From NCBI GenBank assembly GCA_030065095.1, contig JASJDP010000027.1, positions 1 through 64,000 of the forward strand: 64,000 bases of DNA. The letters are read 5' to 3'. The notes under the pieces were generated by a model. That model was given only the letters and a program-made list of their open reading frames with translations, did no database searches and was not told where the DNA came from. The position numbers and the translations under genes are program-made. Of the stretch, positions 28,639 through 36,979 are shown piece by piece. Numbering within the stretch: the stretch's first letter is position 1; each line of letters begins with the position of its first letter. Origin of the DNA: Rhodobacter sp. (GTDB lineage: Bacteria > Pseudomonadota > Alphaproteobacteria > Rhodobacterales > Rhodobacteraceae).

Positions 28639-28876
28639 GTTTCGACCTGGAGCGGACTTATGCAACCAGTCGTCGGCGCGGAATCAAGGCCGAAGGCCGC
28701 CGCGCCGTCGCCGACCCGCCCCGTAGGGGAGGCGATTTGCTTGCGGCTCATATCGCATTGAGGTCGTTCGGACTTTACCGGGATAAATCGAGCCGCTCAG
28801 AGGTTTGGTTCGCCTCCCCGCGGGTCGGCGATAGCGCGGCTTCGCGCGCAATAGACAACATCCGCTCCTGGCCAGT
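28639..28876 (+). repeat. Dispersed palindromic intergenic element, copy C
   Basis: About 238 bp, same orientation as A, B and D. The left end is GTTTCGACCTGGAGCGGA and the right end TCCGCTCCTGGCCAG. It is the most diverged copy, with changes near the right arm (TTCGCGCGCAATAGAC in place of TCCTCAAGGGAGATGC), yet the paired inner arms are kept. Confidence 0.82.
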
Positions 28877-28991
28877 TCCGACCCAACAGTTTATTCACAA
28901 TGCATCGTGCCGCTGGGCTTCCCCAACGAAAGCCGCCGCTTCCCGGGGGAGGCGGCGGCAGGGCATCGCGTATGAAAACGGAACGGCGGCT

Positions 28992-29561
28992 TTATCGTCC
29001 CCAGCTTCGGACGACGCCGCAATCCATATGGACGAAATTCGATTTCGAGTAGCGGCCGACACCGCCGGCGGCACAGGCCGCAGCCGCCTTGGCCATCTGT
29101 ACGACCGAGCGGGATTCCAGCCGCAGGTCGGCGGCCTGGCCCTTCATGTGCAGCGAGTTCTTCGCCACCCCGCGCGAGCGCGAGCGCAACATCGCATTGG
29201 TTCTTGGCGAGCGGTACCCGGACAACAGCATATAGGGTTCATGCACGTCCATAAGGTTGTGTGCCGCGGCCATGATGTCGATGGTGCGCATGTCCATCGA
29301 ATGCGTCTGGTCGGTCCGCCAGTCGCGCATGAAATAGTTGATTTCCTTGATGACTTCCTTGATGTACTTGCCTTCGATCCAGTAGATCGTGTCGATCGAT
29401 TCACCGGTCCGGCCCGAGTACATCCGGATGCGGCGGATATCGCCGCCGCCGCGCAGGAAGCCCGCTGCACTGGAAAACGAGGGGGCTGCCGTGATGGCGG
29501 TTGCCGCGAATGCGCCGAGCAGCGCGCGCCTCGAAAGGCCACTAGAGCTGTCAGGTATCAT
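28992..29561 (-). CDS. Tat-exported YcbK/DUF882 murein endopeptidase (MepK-like)
   Basis: 189 residues. The N-terminus carries a twin-arginine signal (SRRALLGAFAATAI). The body is a DUF882/YcbK peptidase_M15-type domain with zinc-ligand patterns SGYRSPRTN, HMKGQAADLR and FVHMDCG. E. coli MepK (YcbK) cleaves peptidoglycan cross-links made by L,D-transpeptidases. The divergent neighbour here is an L,D-transpeptidase, so the functional pairing seen in enterobacteria is kept, although the genes face apart. The ATG at 29561 was chosen because the Tat signal begins there. Residues before the Tat signal in the longer frame have no support. Confidence 0.87.
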   Translation of the reverse strand: MIPDSSSGLSRRALLGAFAATAITAAPSFSSAAGFLRGGGDIRRIRMYSGRTGESIDTIYWIEGKYIKEVIKEINYFMRDWRTDQTHSMDMRTIDIMAAAHNLMDVHEPYMLLSGYRSPRTNAMLRSRSRGVAKNSLHMKGQAADLRLESRSVVQMAKAAAACAAGGVGRYSKSNFVHMDCGVVRSWGR

Positions 29562-29912
29562 GTCCCGTCTGTGCGTCCCGTTGCTTGCCTTAAACCGCTG
29601 TTCCCGCGGCCTGCCTTGCTGCCTCATCCCCAGGCGCGTGTGTTATATGACACATTTGAAACTTTCGTCCAAGGTCTGACTCCATCCCGGTCCGCGTAGG
29701 CGCGGGAATCGGCGGAAATTTGCCAAAGTTCTGTTTCGGTTGCGTTAATTTGGTGGGAATCGTTCAAATGCCGGGAAAAAGCCTTGAGCGTTGCGCGGGT
29801 GCGACAGATCGGCGGGCTTTCGGAAATGTGATCATTCAATATCTAGGTGGGTGGGGTATTGTCCGCGCTAGATGCGCGCGAGTCGCCGTTGAGCGAGAGG
29901 ATGGAGATTATG
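29562..29912. promoter_or_regulatory. Divergent promoter region, mepK-like / L,D-transpeptidase
   Basis: 351 bp between divergent cell-wall genes, noticeably AT-richer than its surroundings. A possible promoter for the transpeptidase is TTTCGG (29817-29822), a 16-base spacer, and TATCTA (29839-29844). This is weak, and no operator could be assigned. Confidence 0.35.
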
Positions 29913-31526
29913 ATGGTGTCGGCCCAGGCCCGGTTCGGGTTTGCAGCTTTGGCGGCAATTCTTTTGTGTCTGTCGAGCCTTTTTGCCGCCGTGCCGGCAA
30001 AGGCACAGATCACGCCGTTCATGCAGGCGGTAGCGGAAGCCGCCGCCAGGGATGCCGACGTCGCGGCATTCTACCGGGCGAACGGATACAAGCCGATCTG
30101 GACCGGCAAGGGATCGAAGGACAAGGCGCGGCGCTCGGCGCTGCTCAAGGCGCTGAAGAATGCGGGCGACCATGCGCTGCCGGTGGGCCGGTACGACCTT
30201 GACCTCGCATCGATCAACCTGCGCCGGATCAAGTCGCAGCGCGAACTGGGGCAGGTCGAGGTGGCGCTGTCGAAGCTGTTTCTGCAGTACGCGCGCGACG
30301 TGCAGACCGGTATCCTGACGCCTAGGCAGGTGGATAGCGGGATCGTCCGCGACGTGCCGCTGCGCAGCCGCACCAAGCTGCTGGAGGCCTATTCGAAATC
30401 GTCTCCGGTCAAGTTTTTGCGCGCGCTGCCGCCGAAATCGCCGGAATATGCGCGGCTCTTGAAGGCGAAGGTGAAGCTGGAAAAGCAGCTGGGCAAGGGC
30501 GGCTGGGGGCCGCGCGTGCCGGCCAAGGCGCTGAAGCCGGGGCAGAGCGGCCCGGCGGTGGTGGCCTTGCGCAACCGCATGATCGCCATGGGCTATATGC
30601 GTCGGTCGGCGTCTTCGAGCTATGACGCGGCGCTGCAGAAAGCGGTTCAGCTGTTTCAGTACGACAACGGGCTGGCGACCGACGGTGTCGCGGGGCCGGG
30701 CACGATGACCGAGATCAACAAGCAGATCGAAGACCGGCTGCCGTCGATCATGGTCGCGATCGAGCGCGAGCGCTGGATGAACATCCCGCGCGGCAAACGC
30801 CACGTTTGGGTGAACCTGACCGATTTCACCGCGGCGATCATGGACAACGACCAGGTGACGTTCAAGACGCGCTCGGTCATCGGCAAGAATGTCAGCGACC
30901 GGCGCAGCCCCGAGTTTTCGGACACCATGGAGTACATGGAGATCAACCCGTACTGGAACGTGCCGCGGTCGATCTCGACCAAGGAGTACCTGCCGCGGAT
31001 GATCGCCAGCGGCGGCGCGTCGGCCGGGCATCTTCAGCTGGTCGACGGGCGCGGGCGGGTCGTCAGCCGCGGTGCGGTGAACTGGGGCGCCTACAGCCCA
31101 AAGAACTTCCCCTTCGACCTGCGGCAGCCGCCGAGCAAGGGCAATGCGCTGGGGCTTGTGAAGTTCATGTTCCCGAATCCCTACAACATATACCTGCACG
31201 ACACGCCGGCGAAGAACCTGTTCTCGCGCGAGGTGCGCGCGTTCAGCCATGGCTGCATCCGGCTGAACGACCCGTTCGATTTCGCCTATGAACTGCTGCG
31301 GCCGCAAAGCGCCGATCCGGTCGGCGAGTTTCAGGCGCATCTGCGGTCGGGGCAGAACACCCGGGTCGCCCTGAAACAGCCGATCCCGGTGCATATCGTC
31401 TACCGCACGGCGTTTACCTCGGCCAAGGGCCGGCTGAACTTCCGCCGCGACATCTATGGCCGCGACGCGAAGATCTATAACGCGCTGGTCAAGGCCGGGG
31501 TGGCGATGCGCGCGGTTCGCAGCTAA
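29913..31526 (+). CDS. L,D-transpeptidase (YcbB/LdtD-like)
   Basis: 537 residues: a signal peptide (FAALAAILLCLSSLFAAVPAKAQ), an N-terminal scaffold domain, a PG_binding_1 domain (LKPGQSGPAVVALRNRM; YDNGLATDGVAGPGTMTEIN) and a C-terminal YkuD catalytic domain with the SHGCIRL motif (H446, C448 catalytic). The enzyme makes 3-3 cross-links in peptidoglycan or anchors proteins to it in the periplasm. Among the clustered ATGs, 29913 is preferred because GGAG ends 6 bases upstream; 29910 and 29901 are alternatives. It faces away from the MepK-like peptidase. Confidence 0.9.
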   Translation: MVSAQARFGFAALAAILLCLSSLFAAVPAKAQITPFMQAVAEAAARDADVAAFYRANGYKPIWTGKGSKDKARRSALLKALKNAGDHALPVGRYDLDLASINLRRIKSQRELGQVEVALSKLFLQYARDVQTGILTPRQVDSGIVRDVPLRSRTKLLEAYSKSSPVKFLRALPPKSPEYARLLKAKVKLEKQLGKGGWGPRVPAKALKPGQSGPAVVALRNRMIAMGYMRRSASSSYDAALQKAVQLFQYDNGLATDGVAGPGTMTEINKQIEDRLPSIMVAIERERWMNIPRGKRHVWVNLTDFTAAIMDNDQVTFKTRSVIGKNVSDRRSPEFSDTMEYMEINPYWNVPRSISTKEYLPRMIASGGASAGHLQLVDGRGRVVSRGAVNWGAYSPKNFPFDLRQPPSKGNALGLVKFMFPNPYNIYLHDTPAKNLFSREVRAFSHGCIRLNDPFDFAYELLRPQSADPVGEFQAHLRSGQNTRVALKQPIPVHIVYRTAFTSAKGRLNFRRDIYGRDAKIYNALVKAGVAMRAVRS

Positions 31527-31582
31527 ACCGTCCTTCAATCCCGGCTGCGCGCCACCGGCGTGCGCCGGGGACCGGAGGACGC

Positions 31583-32680
31583 ATGACCCGCTATACAATT
31601 TCCCAGATCGCCGAGGCGCTTGGCGCCGATCTCTTCGGCGATGCGACCGTGTTGGTGACCGGCGCGGCCGAGCCTGCCGATGCAGGGCCCGATGACCTCG
31701 CCCTCGCCATGGATCCGAAATACGCCGATGGCCTGGGGCAGGGCGCGGCGCGGGCGGCGATGCTGTGGGACGGGGCGGATTGGCAGGGATTGGGGCTGAA
31801 GGCGGCAATCGTCGTGCGCCGCGCCCGCTATGCCATGTCGGGGCTGACGGCGCTGATGGATCCCGGGCCGGATATCGAACCGGGGGTGCACCCAACCGCG
31901 GTGATCGGCGAGGGGGCACGGATCGGCGGCGGCGCGGCCATCGGCCCTTTCGTGGTGGTCGGCCGCGGCGTGCGCATCGGTGCCAACGCGAGGATCGCGC
32001 CCCATGTCAGCATCGCCGAGGGCGCACGCATCGGTGACGGGGCGCTGATCCACGCAGGCGCCCGGATCGGGCGCAACGTACGGATCGGCGACAGGTTCAT
32101 CGCCCATCCCGGTGCGGTGATCGGGGCGGACGGGTTCAGCTTCGTCACGCCGGAAAAGTCCCGCGCCGAGGCGGCGCGCGAGACGATGGGCGATGCCGGC
32201 GACGCGGAACAGGCCCAAAGCTGGACGCGCATCCACTCGCTCGGTTCGGTGACCCTGGGCAACGACGTCGAGATCGGGGCCAATTCCTGCATCGATGCCG
32301 GCACCATCAAGCCCACGAAGGTCGGCGACGGAACCAAGATCGACAACCACGTGCACGTCGCCCACAATTGCGAGATCGGCCGCGACTGCCTGTTCGCGGG
32401 ACAGGTCGGCATCGCGGGGTCGGTGAAGATCGGCGACAACGTCATCCTCGGCGGCCAGGTCGGCGTGGTCGACAACATCTTCATCGGTGACGGCGTCGTC
32501 GCGGGCGGCGGCACGGTCATTCTGTCGAACGCACCCGCGGGCCGTGTGCTGCTGGGCTATCCGGCGATGAAGATGGAAACGCATGTCGAGACCTACAAGG
32601 CGCTGCGCCGCCTCCCGCGGCTGGCAGCGACTGTCGCTGAGCTACAGAAAGCAGTTCCAAAACCCGGCGCGAATGACTAA
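31583..32680 (+). CDS. lpxD: UDP-3-O-(3-hydroxyacyl)glucosamine N-acyltransferase
   Basis: 365 residues. It has an N-terminal uridine-binding domain, then a left-handed beta helix of hexapeptide repeats (VIGEGARIGGGAAIG and onward), with the catalytic histidine H261 in HVHVAHNCEIG. LpxD adds the N-linked 3-hydroxyacyl chain in lipid A synthesis. A GGAGG ribosome binding site precedes the ATG. Unusually for an lpxD, the usual bamA/fabZ/lpxA neighbours are absent. Instead it is followed closely by an acyl carrier protein and a ketosynthase, which suggests a dedicated acyl supply. Confidence 0.95.
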   Translation: MTRYTISQIAEALGADLFGDATVLVTGAAEPADAGPDDLALAMDPKYADGLGQGAARAAMLWDGADWQGLGLKAAIVVRRARYAMSGLTALMDPGPDIEPGVHPTAVIGEGARIGGGAAIGPFVVVGRGVRIGANARIAPHVSIAEGARIGDGALIHAGARIGRNVRIGDRFIAHPGAVIGADGFSFVTPEKSRAEAARETMGDAGDAEQAQSWTRIHSLGSVTLGNDVEIGANSCIDAGTIKPTKVGDGTKIDNHVHVAHNCEIGRDCLFAGQVGIAGSVKIGDNVILGGQVGVVDNIFIGDGVVAGGGTVILSNAPAGRVLLGYPAMKMETHVETYKALRRLPRLAATVAELQKAVPKPGAND

Positions 32681-32708
32681 ATCAGCCCCAAGACCGCGTG
32701 GGGGCCGG

Positions 32709-32969
32709 ATGACCGTTCAAGAGAAAATCGTCGAGATCATTGCAGAACAGGCCGTACTGGAAGTGGGCGACGTGTCGCTCGACCAGTCGCTGGACGATCT
32801 TGGCATCGACTCGCTGGGCCTCGTCGAATCGATCTTCGCCATCGAGGAAGAGTTCGACATCCAGGTGCCGTTCAACGCCAACGAGCCGGAAAACAGTGAA
32901 TTCGATATCTCTTCGGTCCAAGCGATCGTGACTGCCGTCGAAGGACTGGTGAGAGCGCAGAAGGCATGA
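32709..32969 (+). CDS. Acyl carrier protein (specialised, lpxD-linked)
   Basis: 86 residues with the 4'-phosphopantetheine attachment serine S35 in GIDSLGLVESIFAIEEEF. The acidic helix II is typical of ACPs. The sequence differs from housekeeping AcpP in the helix III region (PFNANEPENSEFDISS), so this is a specialised carrier. The ATG at 32709 gives the usual length; an in-frame ATG at 32673 overlaps the lpxD stop and is a less likely alternative. It overlaps the ketosynthase gene by 4 bp. Confidence 0.88.
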   Translation: MTVQEKIVEIIAEQAVLEVGDVSLDQSLDDLGIDSLGLVESIFAIEEEFDIQVPFNANEPENSEFDISSVQAIVTAVEGLVRAQKA

Positions 32970-34174
32970 GGCGCGTCGTCATCACCGGCGCGGGCACGAT
33001 CAACGCGCTGGGTCACAATGTTCCCGACACGTTGGAGGCGATGCGCGAGGGCCGTTGCGGCATCGGCGAACTGGAGATTCGCGATGTCGACCGGCTGTCG
33101 GTCAAGATCGGCGGGCAGGTACGGGGCTATGACGAACATGCCCATTTCAACCGCCAGCAAATCGCGCTTTACGACCGCTTCACGCAGTTCGCGCTGTTGT
33201 CGGCGTCCGAGGCCATCTCGCAGGCGGGACTGACGTTTTTCGGGGAACTGGCCGCACGGTCCGGTGTGGTGCTGGGCACCAGCGGCGGCGGGCTGTCGAC
33301 GCAGGACGAAAATTATCGGGTGGTCTACGAAGACGGCAAGAACCGGGTTCACCCCTTTGTGGTCCCGAAGCTGATGAACAACGCGGCCGCAAGCCATGTG
33401 TCGATGCAATGGAACCTGAAGGGTCCGTCCTTTACCGTCGCCACGGCCTGCGCCAGTTCCAACCACGCCATGGGGCAGGCGTTCCAGATGATCCGCTACG
33501 GTTTGGCCGACGTTATGGTCACCGGCGGCTCTGAATCGATGCTGTGTTTCGGGGGCGTCAAGGCCTGGGAGGGTCTGCGGGTGATGTCGAAGGACGCCTG
33601 CCGGCCGTTTTCGGCCAATCGCAGCGGCATGGTGCAGGGCGAGGGCGCAGGGGCCTTCGTGTTCGAGGAAATGGGCCACGCCAAGGCGCGCGGCGCCGAG
33701 ATTCTGGCCGAGGTCATCGGATTTGCCATGACCTCGGACGCCGCCGACATCGTCATGCCGTCAAAACAGGGCGCGGCCCGGGCGATCAAGGGGGCGATGC
33801 AGGACGCCAGGCTGCCGAAGGAGAAGGTCGGCTATATCAACGCCCATGGCACGGGGACAGCGGCCAATGACAAGACCGAATGCGCGGCGGTGGCCGATGC
33901 CTTCGGGCCGCATGCCGACAGCCTGATGCTGTCCTCGACGAAATCCATGCACGGACATCTGATCGGCGGGACCGGGGCGGTGGAACTGTTGGCCTGCATC
34001 ATGGCGCTGCGCGAGGGCGTGATCGCGCCGACGATCGGCTATGAGGAACACGACCCGGAATGCGCACTGGACGTCGTGCCGAACGAGGCGCGCGAGGCGA
34101 AGGTCGACGCGGTCTTGTCGAACGCCTTTGCGTTCGGGGGACTGAACGCGGTCCTGGCCTTGAAGGCGGCCTGA
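32966..34174 (+). CDS. Beta-ketoacyl-ACP synthase (FabF/KAS II-like)
   Basis: 402-residue ketosynthase with the full Cys-His-His triad: C162 in TACASSNHA, H294 in INAHGTGT and H331 in KSMHGHLIGG, with K326 also conserved. It is slightly shorter than FabF and diverged, as expected for a dedicated enzyme acting with the adjacent carrier protein. ATGA overlap with the acp gene shows coupling. A role in extending or making the special fatty acids used by LpxD is inferred from the operon. The 3-oxo- and 3-hydroxy-tetradecanoyl chains known from some Rhodobacter lipid A are one possible product. Confidence 0.88.
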   Translation: MRRVVITGAGTINALGHNVPDTLEAMREGRCGIGELEIRDVDRLSVKIGGQVRGYDEHAHFNRQQIALYDRFTQFALLSASEAISQAGLTFFGELAARSGVVLGTSGGGLSTQDENYRVVYEDGKNRVHPFVVPKLMNNAAASHVSMQWNLKGPSFTVATACASSNHAMGQAFQMIRYGLADVMVTGGSESMLCFGGVKAWEGLRVMSKDACRPFSANRSGMVQGEGAGAFVFEEMGHAKARGAEILAEVIGFAMTSDAADIVMPSKQGAARAIKGAMQDARLPKEKVGYINAHGTGTAANDKTECAAVADAFGPHADSLMLSSTKSMHGHLIGGTGAVELLACIMALREGVIAPTIGYEEHDPECALDVVPNEAREAKVDAVLSNAFAFGGLNAVLALKAA

Positions 34175-34241
34175 GAGAGATCGGTTAACGAAAAACGTCG
34201 CCGGCGACGCGGCGGCGTTCGGCGCGATCCGACGAACGGAC

Positions 34242-34868
34242 CTATTGAGCGGGGCCGCGTGCGCTGACTTCGGTGAAGGCGGCGGTGAACCCCTTGAGCG
34301 AAACGTTCAGGTTGACCTTCTGATCCGCTGCGGCGACCGGAACGATCGTCAGGGTCGCGTTGACCCCGCGCTTGAATGCGTTGACGTCGTCGTTCGAAAA
34401 CCCGAGCCGGGCGAAACATCCGACCTGCGAGCACCAGCTGAACGGATATTTCTTGGCCCGTCCGCCATCGACCGAGACTGACAGCTGTTCGGTCAGCAGG
34501 GTCTCGAGCGGTGTAATCACCGTGGCGCCCGCGGCGGGGCCTTCGCCGGTCAGCGGGAAGATGTTGATCTCGGCCACCGGATTGCCGTTTCCGTCGTCGA
34601 GAAGCTGGTAGAGCTGGCACGGATCGTTCTCTTCTTCGGACCGGATACAGCGCAGCTCCCAATCACCGAATTCCCCATCGACATAGATATCGCCCAGCTG
34701 CGGGCCCTCGGGCGCCGCCTCTGTCCCCTCGGCCAGCGCCAGGGGATCGGGAGTTTCTTCGGCCGCGGCTTCGCCGGTATCGGTTTCCGTCCCGGCGGTC
34801 TGGGCCCATCCCGCATGTCCCAGTGCGAGAAGGAGAACGAGGGGCAGTGTTTTGGTCAACTGAGTCAT
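34242..34868 (-). CDS. Secreted IalB-family (invasion-associated locus B) protein
   Basis: 208 residues with a signal peptide (LPLVLLLALGHAGWA), an acidic, Glu/Ala-rich linker (about 25-55) and an IalB domain: FGDWELRC, then DPCQLYQLL, and a Cys pair in FSWCSQVGCFARLGF, likely a disulfide. Family members are periplasmic proteins of uncertain function, first linked to invasion in Bartonella but widespread in free-living alphaproteobacteria. The ATG at 34868 starts the signal peptide; the longer in-frame ATG at 34913 overlaps the likely promoter and was rejected. Confidence 0.83.
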   Translation of the reverse strand: MTQLTKTLPLVLLLALGHAGWAQTAGTETDTGEAAAEETPDPLALAEGTEAAPEGPQLGDIYVDGEFGDWELRCIRSEEENDPCQLYQLLDDGNGNPVAEINIFPLTGEGPAAGATVITPLETLLTEQLSVSVDGGRAKKYPFSWCSQVGCFARLGFSNDDVNAFKRGVNATLTIVPVAAADQKVNLNVSLKGFTAAFTEVSARGPAQ

Positions 34869-34908
34869 GCGGATGCGTCTTTGCCTGCAGGTTATGGAAT
34901 TGTCCTTT

Positions 34909-34937
34909 CGCATATCATGGCGCGTGGGCGCTGTCAG
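34909..34937 (-). promoter_or_regulatory. Putative promoter of the ialB gene
   Basis: On the minus strand, CTGACA (34937-34932) and TATGCG (34914-34909) are separated by 17 bases, about 40 bases before the chosen ialB start. This gives ialB a promoter separate from the candidate small RNA further upstream. It is a motif match only. Confidence 0.4.
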
Positions 34938-34983
34938 GCCCTGAAATCGGCCGGGCCAGGGGCGGGATTTTGTTAGGGCAGAA

Positions 34984-35010
34984 CATGAAAAAAGGGCCTT
35001 AAAAGGCCCT
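34984..35010 (-). terminator. Intrinsic terminator of the candidate small RNA
   Basis: A 6-8 bp stem (AGGGCCTT with AAGGCCCT) followed by TTTTTT, read on the minus strand. It is among the clearest terminators in the window. Confidence 0.8.
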
Positions 35011-35057
35011 CTTCCCTAACGTTTCTCTCCCTGCCGGACTGGCCGACTTTTTCTGTG
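34984..35057 (-). ncRNA. Candidate small RNA upstream of ialB
   Basis: On the minus strand, TTGACG (35092-35087), 17 bases, then TAGCTT (35069-35064) looks like a sigma-70 promoter with a start near 35057. About 50 bases later comes a strong intrinsic terminator, AGGGCC-TTTTAA-GGCCCT followed by six T residues (35010-34984). No reading frame with a ribosome binding site lies between. The predicted transcript is about 70-75 nt and contains a purine-rich stretch, GGGAGAGAAACGTTAGGGAAGAG. It could instead be an attenuated leader of ialB, but ialB appears to have its own promoter. Confidence 0.45.
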
Positions 35058-35130
35058 AGCCGGAAGCTACGGCGGAATTCGCGATGCGTCAACAGCGAAG
35101 TTCTCACAATTTCGCATTCACACTTTTGCA

Positions 35131-35159
35131 TGAAAAACGCCGCGCCCGGAGGCGCGGCC
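35131..35159 (-). terminator. Second minus-strand intrinsic terminator
   Basis: GCCGCGCC-TCCG-GGCGCGGC followed by GTTTTTC on the minus strand. No annotated minus-strand gene lies upstream, so it may end another short transcript or block antisense transcription running out of the DUF853 gene's promoter region. Confidence 0.6.
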
Positions 35160-35284
35160 AGTCTGACAGGGAGGAAGTCAGCCCGGAACACAAGATATGC
35201 CCCCAGGCAGGCTGGACAGTGGCACAAAATGGTTAACAATGTATGATGGATTGGGACGCTTTGGTGATCGGGGACGGTGAGAAA

Positions 35285-36838
35285 ATGGACGGGCACATCT
35301 TTCTGGGCGGCGGCGGTGAGGGGTATGGTGACAAACAGGGGTTGCTTCTGAAATACGCCAACCGCCATGGGTTGATCGCGGGCGCGACGGGGACCGGAAA
35401 GACGGTAACGCTGCAGATCCTGGCCGAGGGTTTTTCCAAGGCGGGCGTGCCGGTCTTTCTGTCCGACGTGAAGAGCGATCTGAGCGGATTGGCGGTGTCC
35501 GGAACGCCCGAATTCAAGCTGCACGAGGCGTTCATGAAGCGCGCCGGGACCATCGGATTCGACGATTACGCCTATCAGGCGTTCCCGGTGACCTTCTGGG
35601 ATCTCTTCGGCGAGCAGGGGCATCCGATCCGTACGACGGTGGCCGAGATGGGACCTTTGCTGCTGGCGCGCCTCTTGGATCTGAGCGAGGCGCAGGAGGG
35701 GGTGCTGAACATCGCCTTCCGGCTCAGCGACGAAGAGGGCCTGCCGCTTCTCGATCTGAAGGACCTGCGTGCGCTGCTGGTGTGGGTGGGCGAGAACGCC
35801 CCGACCCTGTCGCTGGAATACGGCCATGTCTCGAACGCCTCGATCGGGGCGATCCAGCGCCAGCTGCTGGTTCTGGAAAACCAGGGCGGGGCGGGTCTGT
35901 TCGGCGAGCCGGCGCTGGAGCTGAGCGATCTGATGCGTGTCGATCCGGACGGGCGCGGCCGGATATCGATTTTGGCCGCCGACAAATTGATGGCTTCGCC
36001 TGCGCTTTATGCGACCTTTCTGCTTTGGCTGCTGTCGGAGCTGTTCGAGGAATTGCCCGAGGTCGGCGATCCGGACAAGCCGCGGCTGGTGTTCTTTTTC
36101 GACGAGGCGCATCTGCTGTTCGACGACGCGCCGAAGGCGCTGATCGACAAGGTTGAGCAGGTGGCGCGGCTGATCCGGTCGAAGGGGGTGGGCGTCTATT
36201 TCTGCACCCAGAACCCCGCGGACGTGCCCGAGGATGTGCTGGGCCAGCTGGGCAACCGGGTGCAGCACGCCTTGCGTGCCTTCACCGCCCGCGACAAGAT
36301 CGCGCTGAGCCGGGCCGCGCAGACCTATCGCGACAATCCGCGGTTCGACACCGAGGCGGCGATCCGCGAGGTCGGCGTCGGCGAGGCCGTGACCTCGATG
36401 CTGGAGAACAAGGGCGTGCCGGGCGTGGTCGAGCGAACGCTGATCCGCCCGCCATCGTCACAGCTGGGGCCGATCAGCGTCGGCCAGCGCCAGGCGGTGA
36501 TCGACGCCTCGCCGGTCTTTGGCAAGTATGACACGGTTCAGGACCGCGAAAGCGCCTTCGAGACGCTCAAGGCGCGTGCCAAGGCCTCTGCCGAGGCGGC
36601 GGAAGCGGCGGAGGTGGACGAAGAGCGGGCCGAGGCCGAAGAGCGGGAGTTCCGTGCCGCCCGGCGCTATTCCGGCGGCGGGCTGCCGCGGTCGTCGTCG
36701 ACGCGTATCGGCAGCCGCTCGCGCAGCCGCGACACGTTCGGCAGCGCCATCGGCGCGGCGGTGATCAAGGAGTTGAAGGGCACCACAGGGCGCCGGATCG
36801 TGCGCGGCATCCTTGGCGGGCTGTTCAAGGGCAGGTAG
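35285..36838 (+). CDS. HerA-like / DUF853 (YjgR-type) ATPase
   Basis: 517 residues in the HerA/FtsK superfamily, DUF853 branch. Walker [11 protein letters not shown] is near the N-terminus, after [13 protein letters not shown], and Walker [15 protein letters not shown] is mid-protein, followed by [29 protein letters not shown]-type sensor residues. A Lys/Arg/Glu-rich tail ends in a Gly-rich LGGLFKGR segment. YjgR-type proteins have no settled function. The ATG at 35285 is preferred because the product then begins at the conserved GHIFLGGG with GGTGAG upstream; the frame is open to an ATG at 35243. Confidence 0.88.
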   Translation: MDGHIFLGGGGEGYGDKQGLLLKYANRHGLIAGATGTGKTVTLQILAEGFSKAGVPVFLSDVKSDLSGLAVSGTPEFKLHEAFMKRAGTIGFDDYAYQAFPVTFWDLFGEQGHPIRTTVAEMGPLLLARLLDLSEAQEGVLNIAFRLSDEEGLPLLDLKDLRALLVWVGENAPTLSLEYGHVSNASIGAIQRQLLVLENQGGAGLFGEPALELSDLMRVDPDGRGRISILAADKLMASPALYATFLLWLLSELFEELPEVGDPDKPRLVFFFDEAHLLFDDAPKALIDKVEQVARLIRSKGVGVYFCTQNPADVPEDVLGQLGNRVQHALRAFTARDKIALSRAAQTYRDNPRFDTEAAIREVGVGEAVTSMLENKGVPGVVERTLIRPPSSQLGPISVGQRQAVIDASPVFGKYDTVQDRESAFETLKARAKASAEAAEAAEVDEERAEAEEREFRAARRYSGGGLPRSSSTRIGSRSRSRDTFGSAIGAAVIKELKGTTGRRIVRGILGGLFKGR

Positions 36839-36935
36839 CCGGTCCCATATTGTCGCGCTGCCGCGCGGCGGTTTTTTCAACTCCCTTGCAACGCGATGCG
36901 CCAAGCCGGCGGTGCGCCGCTTGAGGTGCCGGTGA

Positions 36936-36960
36936 TTGCGTATTTTCGCCAAGATGAAGG
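36936..36960 (+). repeat. Short intergenic motif, copy 2
   Basis: GCGTATTTTCGCCAAGATGAAGG-type motif in the gap between two convergent genes. Related motifs occur at 21-43 and 46369-46391. Confidence 0.5.
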
Positions 36961-36979
36961 TGGTTCGGGCGGGGTGAGC

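Noticed and set aside
29868-31919. 683-codon minus-strand open frame
   Set aside because: Antisense to the L,D-transpeptidase and lpxD genes; Arg/Ala/Leu-rich shadow.
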